This document shows positions 19,835-31,197 of a DNA stretch of 41,529 bases, piece after piece (the stretch's first letter is position 1; each line of letters starts with the position of its first letter). Under the pieces are notes generated by a model. The model was given only the letters and a program-made list of their open reading frames with translations. It was not told the DNA's origin and ran no database searches. A program made the translations under genes and the position numbers. Source of the stretch: Methylococcaceae bacterium (GTDB lineage Bacteria; Pseudomonadota; Gammaproteobacteria; Methylococcales; Methylomonadaceae); the NCBI GenBank assembly GCA_028748685.1, contig JAJRDU010000274.1, positions 1-41,529 on the forward strand, given 5' to 3'.

Positions 19835-22800
19835 GGTTCTTTCCAGTTATGCCGGTCTAAGAGCTTTTCCAATGCGATCAGCGCCACATCGTAGCGTAAT
19901 TGTTTTATTGCTAGCGCTATGTCCGTAAATTCCAGAGCCAGGGATTGGTCTTTTATCGTGCCGTCAAGATCCTCAACCGAATATCGGGCATCCAGATTCC
20001 TGGTCTTCAATTGCTGCCTTAACGCATTGAGACGAACTATAAGATCGGCCGTTTCAAGCGGCTCTTTCGTTACCTCGGGCGTGATGGTTTGAACATCGCC
20101 GATATTTTCTCCCAGATTGTGCAATAAAAGGAGTATGGCTTCGCACGCCCGAGCAAGGGCTTCCGTATGCACCTTCAAACCTTCCCTTTCGCCGGCTTTG
20201 ATCATATGGCAAAGCCGGTCGGCCGGCGATTTGACCGTTTCGAAGCCCAAGTTGCCGGCTTCACCTTTCAGGCCGTGGGCGACGAAAAACAGCCGTTCGG
20301 GATTGTCGTCGACATTCAGTTGGCGCAGTAGCGTCGCGGTCTCACCATGCTGCTCGGCGAAGGCAAGCAACAAGCGCCGATAAAGGGCGACGTTGCCTCC
20401 CAATCTTGCCAATCCCGCACGCACCGACACGCCGGGGAGCCGGTTCTCGAGCTCGGCCAATGCCTTGGCATCCGGACAGGTTTCGGCTGGCTCTTCGGAT
20501 ATTGCCGCATCGGTTTTGGGTGCTATCCATTTCGCTAGAGTCTCGGCCAATTCTTGGGGTTCGACAGGCTTGGCGATGTGGTCGTTCATGCCGGCGGCGG
20601 CACAAGCTTCCCGGTCCTGAGCCATCGCCGCCGCCGTCATCGCGATGATGGGTAGTTCCTGGCCAATTTCCGACTGGCGTATCTTGCGGGTGGCTTCCAA
20701 TCCATCCATCACCGGCATATGCAGGTCCATCAACACCGCGTCGAAGCCGGCTTTCCTCAGCCATTCCAAGGCCTCCTGGCCATTGTTGGCAACCGTGACT
20801 TCCAGACCGCCTTTTACGAGAAACTCCCGCGCCACCTGTTGATTGAGTTCATTGTCTTCCACCAGCAAAATACGCGCTCCGCGGATGGCCGCGAGAGTCT
20901 TTCGCGTGGCTTTAAATTCATCGGGCACGGGAATAAGCGGGGAGACTTCGTTTTGTTGTAGTTGGATCAATGTATTGAATAGACTGGACGGTGTGATTGG
21001 CTTGGTGATGATCGCATCCACTCTAATGTTGCCGGCCGCCTTAGCCAGCTCTTCCCGGCCATAGGCCGTGACCATGATGGACACCGGCGGCCGGCTGACA
21101 TGCTCTTCCTTTGCTATGGTCTTGGCAAGCTCCAGGCCACTCATGCCCGGCATTCTCCAGTCCAACAACAACAGCTCGAAGGGTTTGCCGCTGGTTTCTG
21201 ATTCGGTGAACAAGCGCAAGCCCTCTTGGCCCGAAAGGGCCGTGACCACCTCGAAATGCCAACTTTCCAAAATGGTGCGAAGAATGACCAGCGAGGTTTC
21301 CTGATCATCGACGACCAGGGTTCTCATGGTCCTTAAATCCTGCAAACCCCGCCCTTTTGCAAACTTGGCCAAAATTGGTCTTGGAGGTAGGTCTAGGGGT
21401 ATTGTAAAGGCAAAGGTACTGCCGCATTCCGGTTCGCTTTCCAGGGACATTTCTCCGCCCATTATTTCCACCAGGCGTTTACAGATCGTTAGCCCCAAAC
21501 CGGTACCGCCGAATTTGCGGGTGACACTGGCGTCGGCTTGCACGAAAGGCTGAAACAGGCGGCTGGCTTGGTCTGGGGTAATGCCGATGCCGGTATCTCG
21601 CACCGCAAAACGCAGGCGTATCGCTTCGTTCGTCCTTTCCAACACTTGAACACGGAGATGAACCTCGCCATGCAGGGTAAATTTAATGGCGTTGCCCACC
21701 AGATTATTGATGATCTGGCTGAGACGGAGCGGATCGCCGAGCAATTGATCGGGCACATCCGGCGCCATGTCGATGAACAGTTCCAGGCCTTTTTCATCGG
21801 CACGAATAGAGAATAAGTCGGCCGTTGAGCGTAGAATTTCTTCCAGGCTAAACTCGATCGTTTCAATATCGACACGCCCGGCTTCGATCTTCGAGTAATC
21901 GAGAATATCATTCAGAATGCCTAGCAAGGCTCGGGACGAACTTAATACCTTGCTTAAATAATCATGTTGTTTTTCATCCAGCGGGGTATCCAGCGCCAAC
22001 TGGCTCAGGCCGATGATGGCGTTCATCGGCGTTCGAATTTCGTGGCTCATGTTGGCGAGAAAGTCGGATTTTGCCTGGTTCGCGTCATCCGCTAGCTTCC
22101 TGGCCGCCTCCAGTTCCGCCGTTCGCGCGTTAACCAGGCGTTCGAGGTGATCTTTATAGTGCTCCAACTCCTCTTCGCTGCGCTTGCGTTCGGTTATATC
22201 CATTCGGATGCCGAGGACGCGGGTAACCATGCCATCTTCGCCGACTCGGACACAGAATGCCTTGACCGCCAGCCACCGGTACGTGCCGTCTGCATGGCGC
22301 ATCCGGGCTTCATAGCTATAGGCATTCGCCTGTTTTGCCAGTACGGCGCCGATTTTTTCGGCGACGTCCGCGCGGTCATCCGGATGAAGCCGCTCCAGCC
22401 ATTCGTCACGGTCGCCTTGACCGGATTTGGGTGGATAGCCCAGCATGGTGTAATAAATTGGCGACACCTCGAAGCTATCATTCTTGACATCCCAATCGAA
22501 GACGCCGATTTGCGCCGCTTCCAGCGTCATTCGCAAGCGCTCTTCCGATGTTCGCAGTTGCTCTTCCACGCGCTTGCGTTCGGTAATCTCTAACGTAAAA
22601 CCGTTGATCTGGCCGGTTTGTTCATTCAAATAGCCGGACATCGAGAACCATTTGACTTGCCCGTTGATGGGCGCCGCTTGTGCTTCAAATCCACGTACCT
22701 CTTTATCTTCCCGAATCAACCGATTAAATAACTTCAATTGATCGAGATCGGCCCACCGCGTCTCGGCCAGCGAATAACGTTGCAGAAAGCTATCGACGGA

Positions 22801-23901
22801 GTCGCATTCGAATTGGCGGGCTAAAGTGAGATTCAAAAAGCTGAAATGTCCTTCAAAATCCCGTTGAAAAATGCCTATAGGTGCGTTTTCGATGATGTAG
22901 CGGTACTTTCGTTCGTTGGCTTGCCACCGAAATATGCTGTATCGGGCCACCAGCGCCAGCGCCAGCGATGCAAGCGCGATGACCAGTCCGGCGATGGCGT
23001 ACCAGAGTAGATGTTTCCACCATTCGGCCAGATAATCCTGTTCGGCGATGGCGGCCAACACATACAGCGGGTACTCGCCGACCCGGCGAAAGCTGTAGAG
23101 CCGCTTGATACCGTCAGCCGGGCTGACCTCTATATAAACACCGTGTTCTATTCCTTGAGAAAGGAATCCGGCAACCGGATGATTGGGCACGGGCACGCCC
23201 AGATTGGTTTCCAATTTCGGGTGGCGCGCCAGAAGCCGCATCCGATCGTCGCGCAGTAAAACCGCGCCGTGTTCGCCAAGGTTCAGTGTCGCGTAAAATT
23301 TTTCGAACGAACTCAGTTGGACAATGACATTAATGTAGCCGGCGAAACCGCCATCGATGGAATCGATTCGCCGGGTAAGAGAGATATGCCAGATGCCCAA
23401 TGTGCGCGAGATCTCGGGGGGGGAAATGTGTAATCCGATATCGCGATTATCCCGATGTAGCTGAAAGCTCTCCTTATCGGCGATATTCATGGGGGGCTGA
23501 GCGTCAATGGAACTGTATATACAATCCCCGGCCGCATTAAATATTTGTATCCCATCTATTCCAATAACCGCCGCTTGGTGAATGTTATCGGCCTTTTCCT
23601 TGAGTAAGGCCTGCAAGGAATTGGTTCCACCGGAAATATCGAACTGACTGGCGCGCATGTCGTCAGGGCGGATATGACTTTGAATATCTTTCAGAATCAG
23701 GTCGATTTTCTGAATAGTGGCCAGCGCATGTCCTTCCAGGACCAGGGAAATATTCTCCGTTTCGATGCGGGCGTGTTCGATGCGGCTAGTGCGTTCTTGC
23801 AGCAGATTCAAGCCCATCAGCGTAGCGAAGCCCAGGACTCCGACCAAGCTGGCAGCGATCACCAAATCAAAAGAGGATGCTTTTGAAAAACGTTGCCTCA
23901 T
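19831..23901 (-). CDS. hybrid sensor histidine kinase (PDC/dCache-like sensor, 2 PAS, HisKA, HATPase, 2 REC, Hpt)
   Basis: Two TM segments flanking a periplasmic region; PAS ([42 protein letters not shown]); [54 protein letters not shown]...[12 protein letters not shown] and [14 protein letters not shown]...[12 protein letters not shown]; Hpt [14 protein letters not shown]. Confidence 0.95.
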   Translation of the reverse strand: MRQRFSKASSFDLVIAASLVGVLGFATLMGLNLLQERTSRIEHARIETENISLVLEGHALATIQKIDLILKDIQSHIRPDDMRASQFDISGGTNSLQALLKEKADNIHQAAVIGIDGIQIFNAAGDCIYSSIDAQPPMNIADKESFQLHRDNRDIGLHISPPEISRTLGIWHISLTRRIDSIDGGFAGYINVIVQLSSFEKFYATLNLGEHGAVLLRDDRMRLLARHPKLETNLGVPVPNHPVAGFLSQGIEHGVYIEVSPADGIKRLYSFRRVGEYPLYVLAAIAEQDYLAEWWKHLLWYAIAGLVIALASLALALVARYSIFRWQANERKYRYIIENAPIGIFQRDFEGHFSFLNLTLARQFECDSVDSFLQRYSLAETRWADLDQLKLFNRLIREDKEVRGFEAQAAPINGQVKWFSMSGYLNEQTGQINGFTLEITERKRVEEQLRTSEERLRMTLEAAQIGVFDWDVKNDSFEVSPIYYTMLGYPPKSGQGDRDEWLERLHPDDRADVAEKIGAVLAKQANAYSYEARMRHADGTYRWLAVKAFCVRVGEDGMVTRVLGIRMDITERKRSEEELEHYKDHLERLVNARTAELEAARKLADDANQAKSDFLANMSHEIRTPMNAIIGLSQLALDTPLDEKQHDYLSKVLSSSRALLGILNDILDYSKIEAGRVDIETIEFSLEEILRSTADLFSIRADEKGLELFIDMAPDVPDQLLGDPLRLSQIINNLVGNAIKFTLHGEVHLRVQVLERTNEAIRLRFAVRDTGIGITPDQASRLFQPFVQADASVTRKFGGTGLGLTICKRLVEIMGGEMSLESEPECGSTFAFTIPLDLPPRPILAKFAKGRGLQDLRTMRTLVVDDQETSLVILRTILESWHFEVVTALSGQEGLRLFTESETSGKPFELLLLDWRMPGMSGLELAKTIAKEEHVSRPPVSIMVTAYGREELAKAAGNIRVDAIITKPITPSSLFNTLIQLQQNEVSPLIPVPDEFKATRKTLAAIRGARILLVEDNELNQQVAREFLVKGGLEVTVANNGQEALEWLRKAGFDAVLMDLHMPVMDGLEATRKIRQSEIGQELPIIAMTAAAMAQDREACAAAGMNDHIAKPVEPQELAETLAKWIAPKTDAAISEEPAETCPDAKALAELENRLPGVSVRAGLARLGGNVALYRRLLLAFAEQHGETATLLRQLNVDDNPERLFFVAHGLKGEAGNLGFETVKSPADRLCHMIKAGEREGLKVHTEALARACEAILLLLHNLGENIGDVQTITPEVTKEPLETADLIVRLNALRQQLKTRNLDARYSVEDLDGTIKDQSLALEFTDIALAIKQLRYDVALIALEKLLDRHNWKEP

Positions 23902-23987
23902 GAGTCCCCCTCCTAGTGATCAATTAGCCGATTTCCTAGTCAAATTTAGCTCAGCATGAGCCAATGTGCGGGATATTTTTAATTGAT

Positions 23988-24845
23988 CTAATCCTTTTTA
24001 TGTGATGCGTCCTGCATCTCCAAAGCAGCCTGATACAGCAGCTTCTTGCGTTGCCCGGTGATTTCCACCGCCAACGCCACGGCGGTCTTGATCGAGCATT
24101 CTTTTAGCAAAAGTTTGAGTATGCGTAACTGCTCGTCGCTGAGCCCATCGCCTTCGTCTTCAGCCTCGTGGCCGGCGACGATGACTACAAACTCGCCCTT
24201 GCGCATGTTCTCGTCAGTCTTGACCAACTCGGCGACGCGGGCCAATTGGTCCCTGACGATGGTTTCGTGCAGCTTGGTGATTTCGCGAGCGACACAGACT
24301 TCATGAGCGGCGGGAAAAATTTCCAGCATGTCTTCCAGAGCCGCCTGGATACGATGGCTGGATTCGTAAAAGGCCCAGGTGGTGGCATCCTTGAGTTTAT
24401 CCTGGAAAAAATTCTTGCGCGCCGACGAAGTGCGCGGCGGGAAGCCTTCGAAAGTGAAGCGGGTAATCGGCAGGCCTGACGCCGACAGCGCGGCGATCAA
24501 CGCGCAGGCGCCGGGTATCGGCGACACCTCCATGCCTTCCTGTTTGGCCAGTTTAACCAGCGGCAGGCCGGGGTCGCTGAGCAGCGGTGTACCGGCATCG
24601 GATACCAGCGCGATGGACTGGCCTTCCCTGATTTTGTCCACCAGGCCTTGCGAGGCCTTGTCTTCGTTGTGCTGATGCAGGGAAATCAGCGGCCGGTTGA
24701 TGCCGTAGTGTTGCAGCAGCATTTTGACGTGGCGGGTGTCCTCGGCGGCGATCAAATCCACTTGCTTAAGCACTTCGACGGCTCGAAAGCTGAAATCGGC
24801 CAGATTACCTATTGGCGTGGCAACCACGTATAATTTCCCGCTCAT
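23988..24845 (-). CDS. rsmI: 16S rRNA (cytidine1402-2'-O)-methyltransferase
   Basis: LYVVATPIGNLADFSFRAVEVLKQVDLIAAEDTRHVKMLLQHYGI...ALVSDAGTPLLSDPG...SPIPGACALIAALSASGLP. Confidence 0.96.
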   Translation of the reverse strand: MSGKLYVVATPIGNLADFSFRAVEVLKQVDLIAAEDTRHVKMLLQHYGINRPLISLHQHNEDKASQGLVDKIREGQSIALVSDAGTPLLSDPGLPLVKLAKQEGMEVSPIPGACALIAALSASGLPITRFTFEGFPPRTSSARKNFFQDKLKDATTWAFYESSHRIQAALEDMLEIFPAAHEVCVAREITKLHETIVRDQLARVAELVKTDENMRKGEFVVIVAGHEAEDEGDGLSDEQLRILKLLLKECSIKTAVALAVEITGQRKKLLYQAALEMQDASHKKD

Positions 24846-24868
24846 CGCTTTTTGTGTCCTCCGCTACT

Positions 24869-26686
24869 ATGACTGATTCAAGATTCGCCGGCATTATGCC
24901 CCGTCACCGCCCGCTTTGCTGGATTTTCGGCATGCTGTTGCTGGCATCTTGCAGCAGCGAACCCGTGAAAAACCAGGCGCATCTCGAAACGCGGCCGCAG
25001 TCCAAGCCGCAACGGCCAAAACGGGCCGCCGCACCGGTCAAAAGCTACGGTTTGGCCGATAATCAGGCCTCCCAACATTTGCTGAATGCCGATACCTTGA
25101 TTCAATCCGGCAACAGTCCCGCCGCCCAGAAAGAACTGGATCTGATTAAGCAGGCCGATTTATCCGCCGAACAGCGCAGCAAATTGAGTCTGCTGGAAGC
25201 GCAAATGGCTTTGAACATGGGCGATGCCGAACAGGCCTTGAACAAGCTGCAAATCACCAGACCGAAGTTGCTGGCTACCCCCGATCAGATCAGTTTTTAC
25301 CAGTCGCTGGCGTTTGCGCACTCGCTGATGGGCAACGTGCTGCCCGGTGTCAGCGCCCGGATCAAGTTGGGTAGCCTGCTGCAGAGCCCCAAACAACAAC
25401 AGGAAAACATCGTCACGATTCTGGACTTGCTCAGCGTGTTACCGATGGAGACCTTGGATGCGCAGCCGGCCATCGCGGACGAACTAAGCGGCTGGATGGC
25501 CTTAGCCAAGGTGCTCAAACAGCGCAATCAGGCCGGTTTTGACGTCGGCGAAGAAATCCGGCAGTGGCGACAAGTATTTCCCAATCATCCCGCCAATGCC
25601 GAATTCTTGCAGGCTTATCTGGCAACGCCGCAACCGGCTTCGCAGCCGATGGCCGCCGAGCAGGCGCCGGGCCAGCCGGCTGATACCGGCGCAATGATAG
25701 CGGTGTTGCTGCCTGCCTCTGGTTCATACGCCCAAGCGGGCAAAGCGATTAAGGAAGGGCTCTCGGTCGCGCATCGCCTGGCCGCCAGCGCCGCGCCGCA
25801 ATCCGCCTTGAAATTCTACGACACCGAGGAAACCGACATCACCTCCCTGTATAACAAGGCCGTTGCCGAGGGCGCCAAGCAAGTGATCGGACCCTTACTC
25901 AAGGAACAGATCGAAACCCTGGCGCTCAATGCCGAGCTGACGGTTCCGGTTCTGGCCTTGAACCATGTCGAGCATCTAAGCAAAACCAATCTCTATCAGT
26001 TCGGTTTAAGCCCGGTAGACGAGGCTGAGCAGTTGGCCTTGAAAGCCCGCCGCGACGGCCGCCAAAGCGCCGTGCTGCTAGTGCCCGACAACTCGTATGG
26101 TCAGCGCATCGGCCAATACCTGGCTTCTGCCTGGCAAAGCCAGGGTGGCATCATTGCCGGCATGCAAAGCTATGATCCGAAGCAGCATAACATTGCCAGC
26201 CAGCTGAATACCTTGCTCGCGACCGATCCGAGAGTTCAAAATCAGCCGCAAACGATCTTGCTCAGCGCTAGTCCCGAGATTGGCCGCGAACTGGCGCCAC
26301 AACTCAAATATCATCAAGGCGGCGATCTTGCGGTTTATGCAATGCCGAATATTTATAGCGGCCGGCAGAACCCCATTAAGGACACCGAACTGGGCGCGAT
26401 CAATTTTTGCGACATTCCCTGGCTGTTTGCGGATGCCTACAGCGGGCCGCTCAGCCAATCCGCGCTGCAATCGACCTGGCAAGCATTGCCCGACAGCGCG
26501 ACCCGGCTGGTGGCCTTGGGCGTCGATGCCTACAACCTGCTCGGTCAGTTGCATCAGCTGGCGACGACACCCTATGCCGGCGCCACCGGCCGTTTATCGC
26601 TGAACGGCGAAAATCAAATTACCCGAAAATTGGTTTGCGCCCAGTTTAAAGCTGGCATGCCGGTGTCGACTGGCTACGTTGAGTAA
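24869..26686 (+). CDS. lpoA: penicillin-binding protein activator LpoA
   Basis: Lipobox LLLASC; C-terminal periplasmic-binding-like domain IAVLLPASGSYAQAGKAIKEGL...; divergent from rsmI and upstream of yraN, the conserved neighbourhood. Confidence 0.92.
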   Translation: MTDSRFAGIMPRHRPLCWIFGMLLLASCSSEPVKNQAHLETRPQSKPQRPKRAAAPVKSYGLADNQASQHLLNADTLIQSGNSPAAQKELDLIKQADLSAEQRSKLSLLEAQMALNMGDAEQALNKLQITRPKLLATPDQISFYQSLAFAHSLMGNVLPGVSARIKLGSLLQSPKQQQENIVTILDLLSVLPMETLDAQPAIADELSGWMALAKVLKQRNQAGFDVGEEIRQWRQVFPNHPANAEFLQAYLATPQPASQPMAAEQAPGQPADTGAMIAVLLPASGSYAQAGKAIKEGLSVAHRLAASAAPQSALKFYDTEETDITSLYNKAVAEGAKQVIGPLLKEQIETLALNAELTVPVLALNHVEHLSKTNLYQFGLSPVDEAEQLALKARRDGRQSAVLLVPDNSYGQRIGQYLASAWQSQGGIIAGMQSYDPKQHNIASQLNTLLATDPRVQNQPQTILLSASPEIGRELAPQLKYHQGGDLAVYAMPNIYSGRQNPIKDTELGAINFCDIPWLFADAYSGPLSQSALQSTWQALPDSATRLVALGVDAYNLLGQLHQLATTPYAGATGRLSLNGENQITRKLVCAQFKAGMPVSTGYVE

Positions 26687-26691
26687 AGCCG

Positions 26692-27650
<959 letters not shown>

Positions 27651-27723
27651 GGGCTTCGCTTTTGTTCAGCACTTCCTGCGGACTGGGTAGGACATACCGT
27701 TAAGTGAAGGAAACTCTGAATAA

Positions 27724-27798
27724 GTCCTTCGACAAGCTCAGGACGAACGGTAACTGTTTGATTCCGTTCGTGATGAGCCTGTCGAACCATGAGCGGAA
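27724..27798. repeat. REPIN-like inverted repeat pair
   Basis: ccttcgacaagctcaggacgaacgg ... ccgttcgtgatgagcctgtcgaacc; the second half reverse-complements to ggttcgacaggctcatcacgaacgg, a diverged inverted copy. Confidence 0.8.
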
Positions 27799-27826
27799 TA
27801 AATTTGTTCAGGATTTCCTTAAGAAC

Positions 27827-27887
27827 TTGTAGGTGCAAATTTATTTGCACTAATGGCGCTAAATGTCGAATAAATTCGACCCTACAG
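27827..27887. repeat. second REP/REPIN-like element with two internal hairpins
   Basis: tgtagGTGCAAAT-tt-ATTTGCAC ... GTCGAAT-aa-ATTCGACcctaca: two hairpins in inverted orientation flanked by tgtagg/cctaca. Confidence 0.75.
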
Positions 27888-27969
27888 TGTATGCCGACTG
27901 GTAAGGCACCTGTATGACGGGTTTGTGCGGCGATTAAAGGTCTCTGAATATCTATTATCTTACCGAGCT

Positions 27970-28770
27970 ATGACAGCCTTTAACAACGACGCCCCCATCG
28001 GGGTGTTTGATTCGGGCGTGGGCGGATTATCCGTTCTCCGTGCCATCCATAGTAAGCTTCCCGAAGAAAACCTGATTTATGTAGCCGATTCCGGCAACGC
28101 GCCGTACGGTGACAGAGATGGAGATTTTATTGCAACCCGTGCCACAAAGATTACCGAGTTTCTTCTAGCCTCCGGCGCCAAGGCGATCGTTGTTGCCTGT
28201 AACACCGTCAGCGTCGTGGCGATCGAGAGACTTCGCTCATGGTGCCCGGTACCCGTGGTAGCGATGGAACCGGCCATTAAGCCGGCATCGCAAAACACCA
28301 AAACCGGCGTGATCGGCGTGCTGGCCACTCGCCGGACTATCGCCAGCCCAAGCGTCGCGAGGCTCTGCGAAGCCCACGGCAAGAACGTCGAAATTCTGTT
28401 ACAACCCTGCCCAGGCCTGGTGGAACAAGTCGAAAAAGCCGAGTTGCTGAGCGACGCAAGCCGTGCGTTGCTCCTCGGATACATTTCGCCGCTGCTGGCT
28501 GCCGGCGCCGACACGCTGGTGCTGGGATGCACACACTACCCCTTTCTCTCTCAACTGATTCGCGACATCGTCGGACCGAACATCGCCATCGTCGATCCGG
28601 CCGTGGCGGTTGCGTTGCAAGTCGAGCGCCGACTCGGCGACCATCGCGTATCCGCTCCCCGAACCCAACCTGCGGAAGCAAGATTTTTCTCGAGTGCCGA
28701 CCCCAATGACGCTCGGGCGATCATCTCCGCCTTGTGGGGTCGAGAGGTGGCGGTTCAGGGTATGGACTAG
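27970..28770 (+). CDS. murI: glutamate racemase
   Basis: IGVFDSGVGGLSVLRAI, YVADSGNAPYG, AIVVACNTVSVVAI, LVLGCTHYPFLSQLI; ATG at 27970. Confidence 0.96.
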   Translation: MTAFNNDAPIGVFDSGVGGLSVLRAIHSKLPEENLIYVADSGNAPYGDRDGDFIATRATKITEFLLASGAKAIVVACNTVSVVAIERLRSWCPVPVVAMEPAIKPASQNTKTGVIGVLATRRTIASPSVARLCEAHGKNVEILLQPCPGLVEQVEKAELLSDASRALLLGYISPLLAAGADTLVLGCTHYPFLSQLIRDIVGPNIAIVDPAVAVALQVERRLGDHRVSAPRTQPAEARFFSSADPNDARAIISALWGREVAVQGMD

Positions 28771-28880
28771 CGGTGTTTCGATGAAATCGATGACCCTCTC
28801 GCGACAGCGGGGTTGGTAGGCTGATGGGTAGAGCAAGGCAAAACCCAGCATCGTTAGCTTGTTTGGCCCACCCTTTGGTT

Positions 28881-30068
28881 CTATTTGTTAGGTAGTGTTT
28901 GTTCAGGCGGTGTACTTATTTTAATGAGTTCCCCGATTACTTGTCCTTCAAGTTTCGAGGAATGAGTGGCATCTGTTGGCCCAATTAGGATTATGGGGCC
29001 GGCTAGAGCACGCCAACGTTGCTGGAACTTCCTTTGAATAGATTTTGCAAAGGCTGCAAATTGTTTGGGATCCGGTGCGCAACATGGACATCCCGGAATG
29101 CCTACGACGGGATCATCCAGCGCGATATTGTTTCCAACACGCTTGATGTACCAAGTAAACAAGCCCTCACACTCATTACCACCCAGCTCAGGGAGTTGCG
29201 ACTTTTCTTTAAAACGCCAGACGAACAGTCCTTCGTCTCGATTTTCGTAAGCCAAGGACCAGCCCATGGTACGCCCAACCTCTAGTGCTTTGTCCTGCAG
29301 AAAACGATCTGGAGGGAGCGGATTGGTTTGTTGGGTTTCCAATCCCGATATCCCCATTGCATCGCCCCATTTGTAGCGAACAGTGGCCGAGCAAGTGGTA
29401 TCTGCTACCGTTACACTCGCCCCTCCACCACTTTTGCCCAAGACTGCGGGCGCGACGACAATACCAAACACTCCGTCGTCTGTTCCATTGACTGGAAATT
29501 CCCCTAACTCCCCATTGGATTTCGCGACGACTTTGAGCTCTTGTTTTGGTACAAAGCCTTCGCCTTTGATTTGGAAAGCCTGACCTTCCGCGGACAAGGG
29601 CTTGACTGAAAGTCGGCAATTGCCTTCTCCTTGGGCTATGATGGGAAATGGAGTGATTTCAACAAAGGCTTTCTTGCTTTTGTCACTGGAAATCAGCGCG
29701 ATCTCAATGGATTCCCCCTCAAGCATCTTCTTCAGGACGTACTCACGTTCTGCTCCATCATCTTGTAAGATACGACCTGAACCGTCGATGTGAAGTGGCT
29801 TGTATATCTCGGTGGTTCGCCTGTCGATCCCTCTTGCCCACAAAGAGTATGTCTTGTCGCTGGGAAACCCCTCGGCCCGCAACTTATACGTTACCCCCGT
29901 GCCTTCCTGAGTAGGTTCTCGAAAGGTCTCCTCATAGATAAGCCGCGCACCCGGAGAAGCAAATTGGTTTCCCCATTCAAGTTGAACCTCCCTATCTCCA
30001 GAGGTTGGCAGAACCGTTGCGCAAGCACTCAAAAGCAAGGTAATGGCTATCAAAGGGATTGGTCTCAT
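28881..30068 (-). CDS. lipoprotein of unknown function
   Basis: MRPIPLIAITLLLSACATVLP lipobox (LLLSAC); no recognisable family; C-terminal GIPGCPCCAPDPKQFAAFAKSIQRKFQQRW. Start set at 30068 rather than ORF start 30092. Confidence 0.7.
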   Translation of the reverse strand: MRPIPLIAITLLLSACATVLPTSGDREVQLEWGNQFASPGARLIYEETFREPTQEGTGVTYKLRAEGFPSDKTYSLWARGIDRRTTEIYKPLHIDGSGRILQDDGAEREYVLKKMLEGESIEIALISSDKSKKAFVEITPFPIIAQGEGNCRLSVKPLSAEGQAFQIKGEGFVPKQELKVVAKSNGELGEFPVNGTDDGVFGIVVAPAVLGKSGGGASVTVADTTCSATVRYKWGDAMGISGLETQQTNPLPPDRFLQDKALEVGRTMGWSLAYENRDEGLFVWRFKEKSQLPELGGNECEGLFTWYIKRVGNNIALDDPVVGIPGCPCCAPDPKQFAAFAKSIQRKFQQRWRALAGPIILIGPTDATHSSKLEGQVIGELIKISTPPEQTLPNK

Positions 30069-30292
30069 TGTTTTACCTTTTGTGCTCAACAAATGATCAT
30101 ATGATTACCGTATATCATCCCTGTTTGCCATACTCTAGGCAATAGACTCTGTATTTTGATCAAATCTAACTGCCTTTCTTCCCGTATTGGCGAATAGATT
30201 GTTTTGCTGAACGACAGACCCGATATGTTGTGTTGGCTTCAAATGTCGGGTTGCACCACGCAAGGCTAATACGACCGGCGGTTGTGGTTGTT

Positions 30293-30319
30293 TTGATATT
30301 TCAATAATTGTTGTATAGT
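30293..30319 (+). promoter_or_regulatory. putative ars promoter/operator
   Basis: TTGATA (30293-30298), 15-nt spacer, TATAGT (30314-30319); spacer contains caat-a-attg dyad that could serve an ArsR-type repressor. Confidence 0.45.
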
Positions 30320-30325
30320 TGCCCT

Positions 30326-30700
30326 ATGGATAAGCAACTCGCAACGACAATCTTCGAATCCCTGGCTTCCGGCGTGCGGCTGGATGTTTACCGGCTGCTG
30401 GTCAAGAACGCCCCCAACGGCCTGGTCGCCGGCGAAATCGCTACCCAATTAGCTCTGCCGCCGACCAATCTGTCCTTTCATCTCAAGGCCTTGACCCAGG
30501 CCGGCTTGCTAAGCGTAGTTCAGGAAGGCCGCTACCAGCGCTACCGCGCCAATCTCGCGGTGATGCGGGATTTGATCGGGTATCTGACCGCCGAATGTTG
30601 CACCGGCCATCCCGAGCAGTGCTTCGAAACCGATGCGGCGGCCGGCTGCTGCGATGCCAAACCCACACTTTCATCTACACCCACGGACTCGACATCATGA
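30326..30700 (+). CDS. arsR: ArsR family transcriptional repressor (arsenic-responsive)
   Basis: FESLASGVRLDVYRLLVKNAPNGLVAGEIATQLALPPTNLSFHLKALTQAGLLSVVQEGRYQRYRANLAVMRDLIGYLTAECCTGHPEQC; winged helix plus C-terminal CC...C; first gene of an ars operon. Confidence 0.95.
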   Translation: MDKQLATTIFESLASGVRLDVYRLLVKNAPNGLVAGEIATQLALPPTNLSFHLKALTQAGLLSVVQEGRYQRYRANLAVMRDLIGYLTAECCTGHPEQCFETDAAAGCCDAKPTLSSTPTDSTS

Positions 30701-31197
30701 ACGTGCTGTTTCTTTGTACCGGCAATTCCTGCCGTTCCATCCTCGGCGAAGCGACTTTCAACCATCTGGCGCCGGAAGGCTGGCGGGCATTGAGTGCCGG
30801 CAGCAAGCCCACAGGCCAGGTGCATCCGCGTTCGCTGGCGCTGCTGAATCGGGAAGGCATCTCGACCGAAGGCTATTACAGCAAGTCCTGGAACGACCTG
30901 CCTGTGACGCCGGACATCGTGCTCAGCGTCTGCGGCAACGCTGCCAACGAAACCTGCCCGGCTTATCTGGGCCCGGTATTGCGTAGTCACTGGGGCGTCG
31001 AAGATCCGGCTCACGCCACCGGCACCGATGAAGAAATCGACGCCTCGTTCATGACCGCCTACCGCATCCTGCGCCATCGCATCGAAACCTTTCTGGCGCT
31101 GCCGCTGGATGAATTGCGGAATGATCCGGAGCGACTGAAGGCGGAACTGGACCGCATAGGCAGCTTGTTACCCTCACCCCAGCCCCTCTCCCACTAG
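30697..31197 (+). CDS. arsC: arsenate reductase (low-molecular-weight phosphatase fold)
   Basis: MNVLFLCTGNSCRSILGEATFNHLAPEGWRALSAGS...SWNDLPVTPDIVLSVCGNAANETCPAYLG; overlaps the arsR stop. Confidence 0.94.
   Translation: MNVLFLCTGNSCRSILGEATFNHLAPEGWRALSAGSKPTGQVHPRSLALLNREGISTEGYYSKSWNDLPVTPDIVLSVCGNAANETCPAYLGPVLRSHWGVEDPAHATGTDEEIDASFMTAYRILRHRIETFLALPLDELRNDPERLKAELDRIGSLLPSPQPLSH

Noticed and set aside
20102-22593. Plus-strand ORFs within the hybrid kinase gene (e.g. 22147..22593)
   Set aside because: Antisense shadows of a single continuous 1356-aa reading frame with all expected domains.
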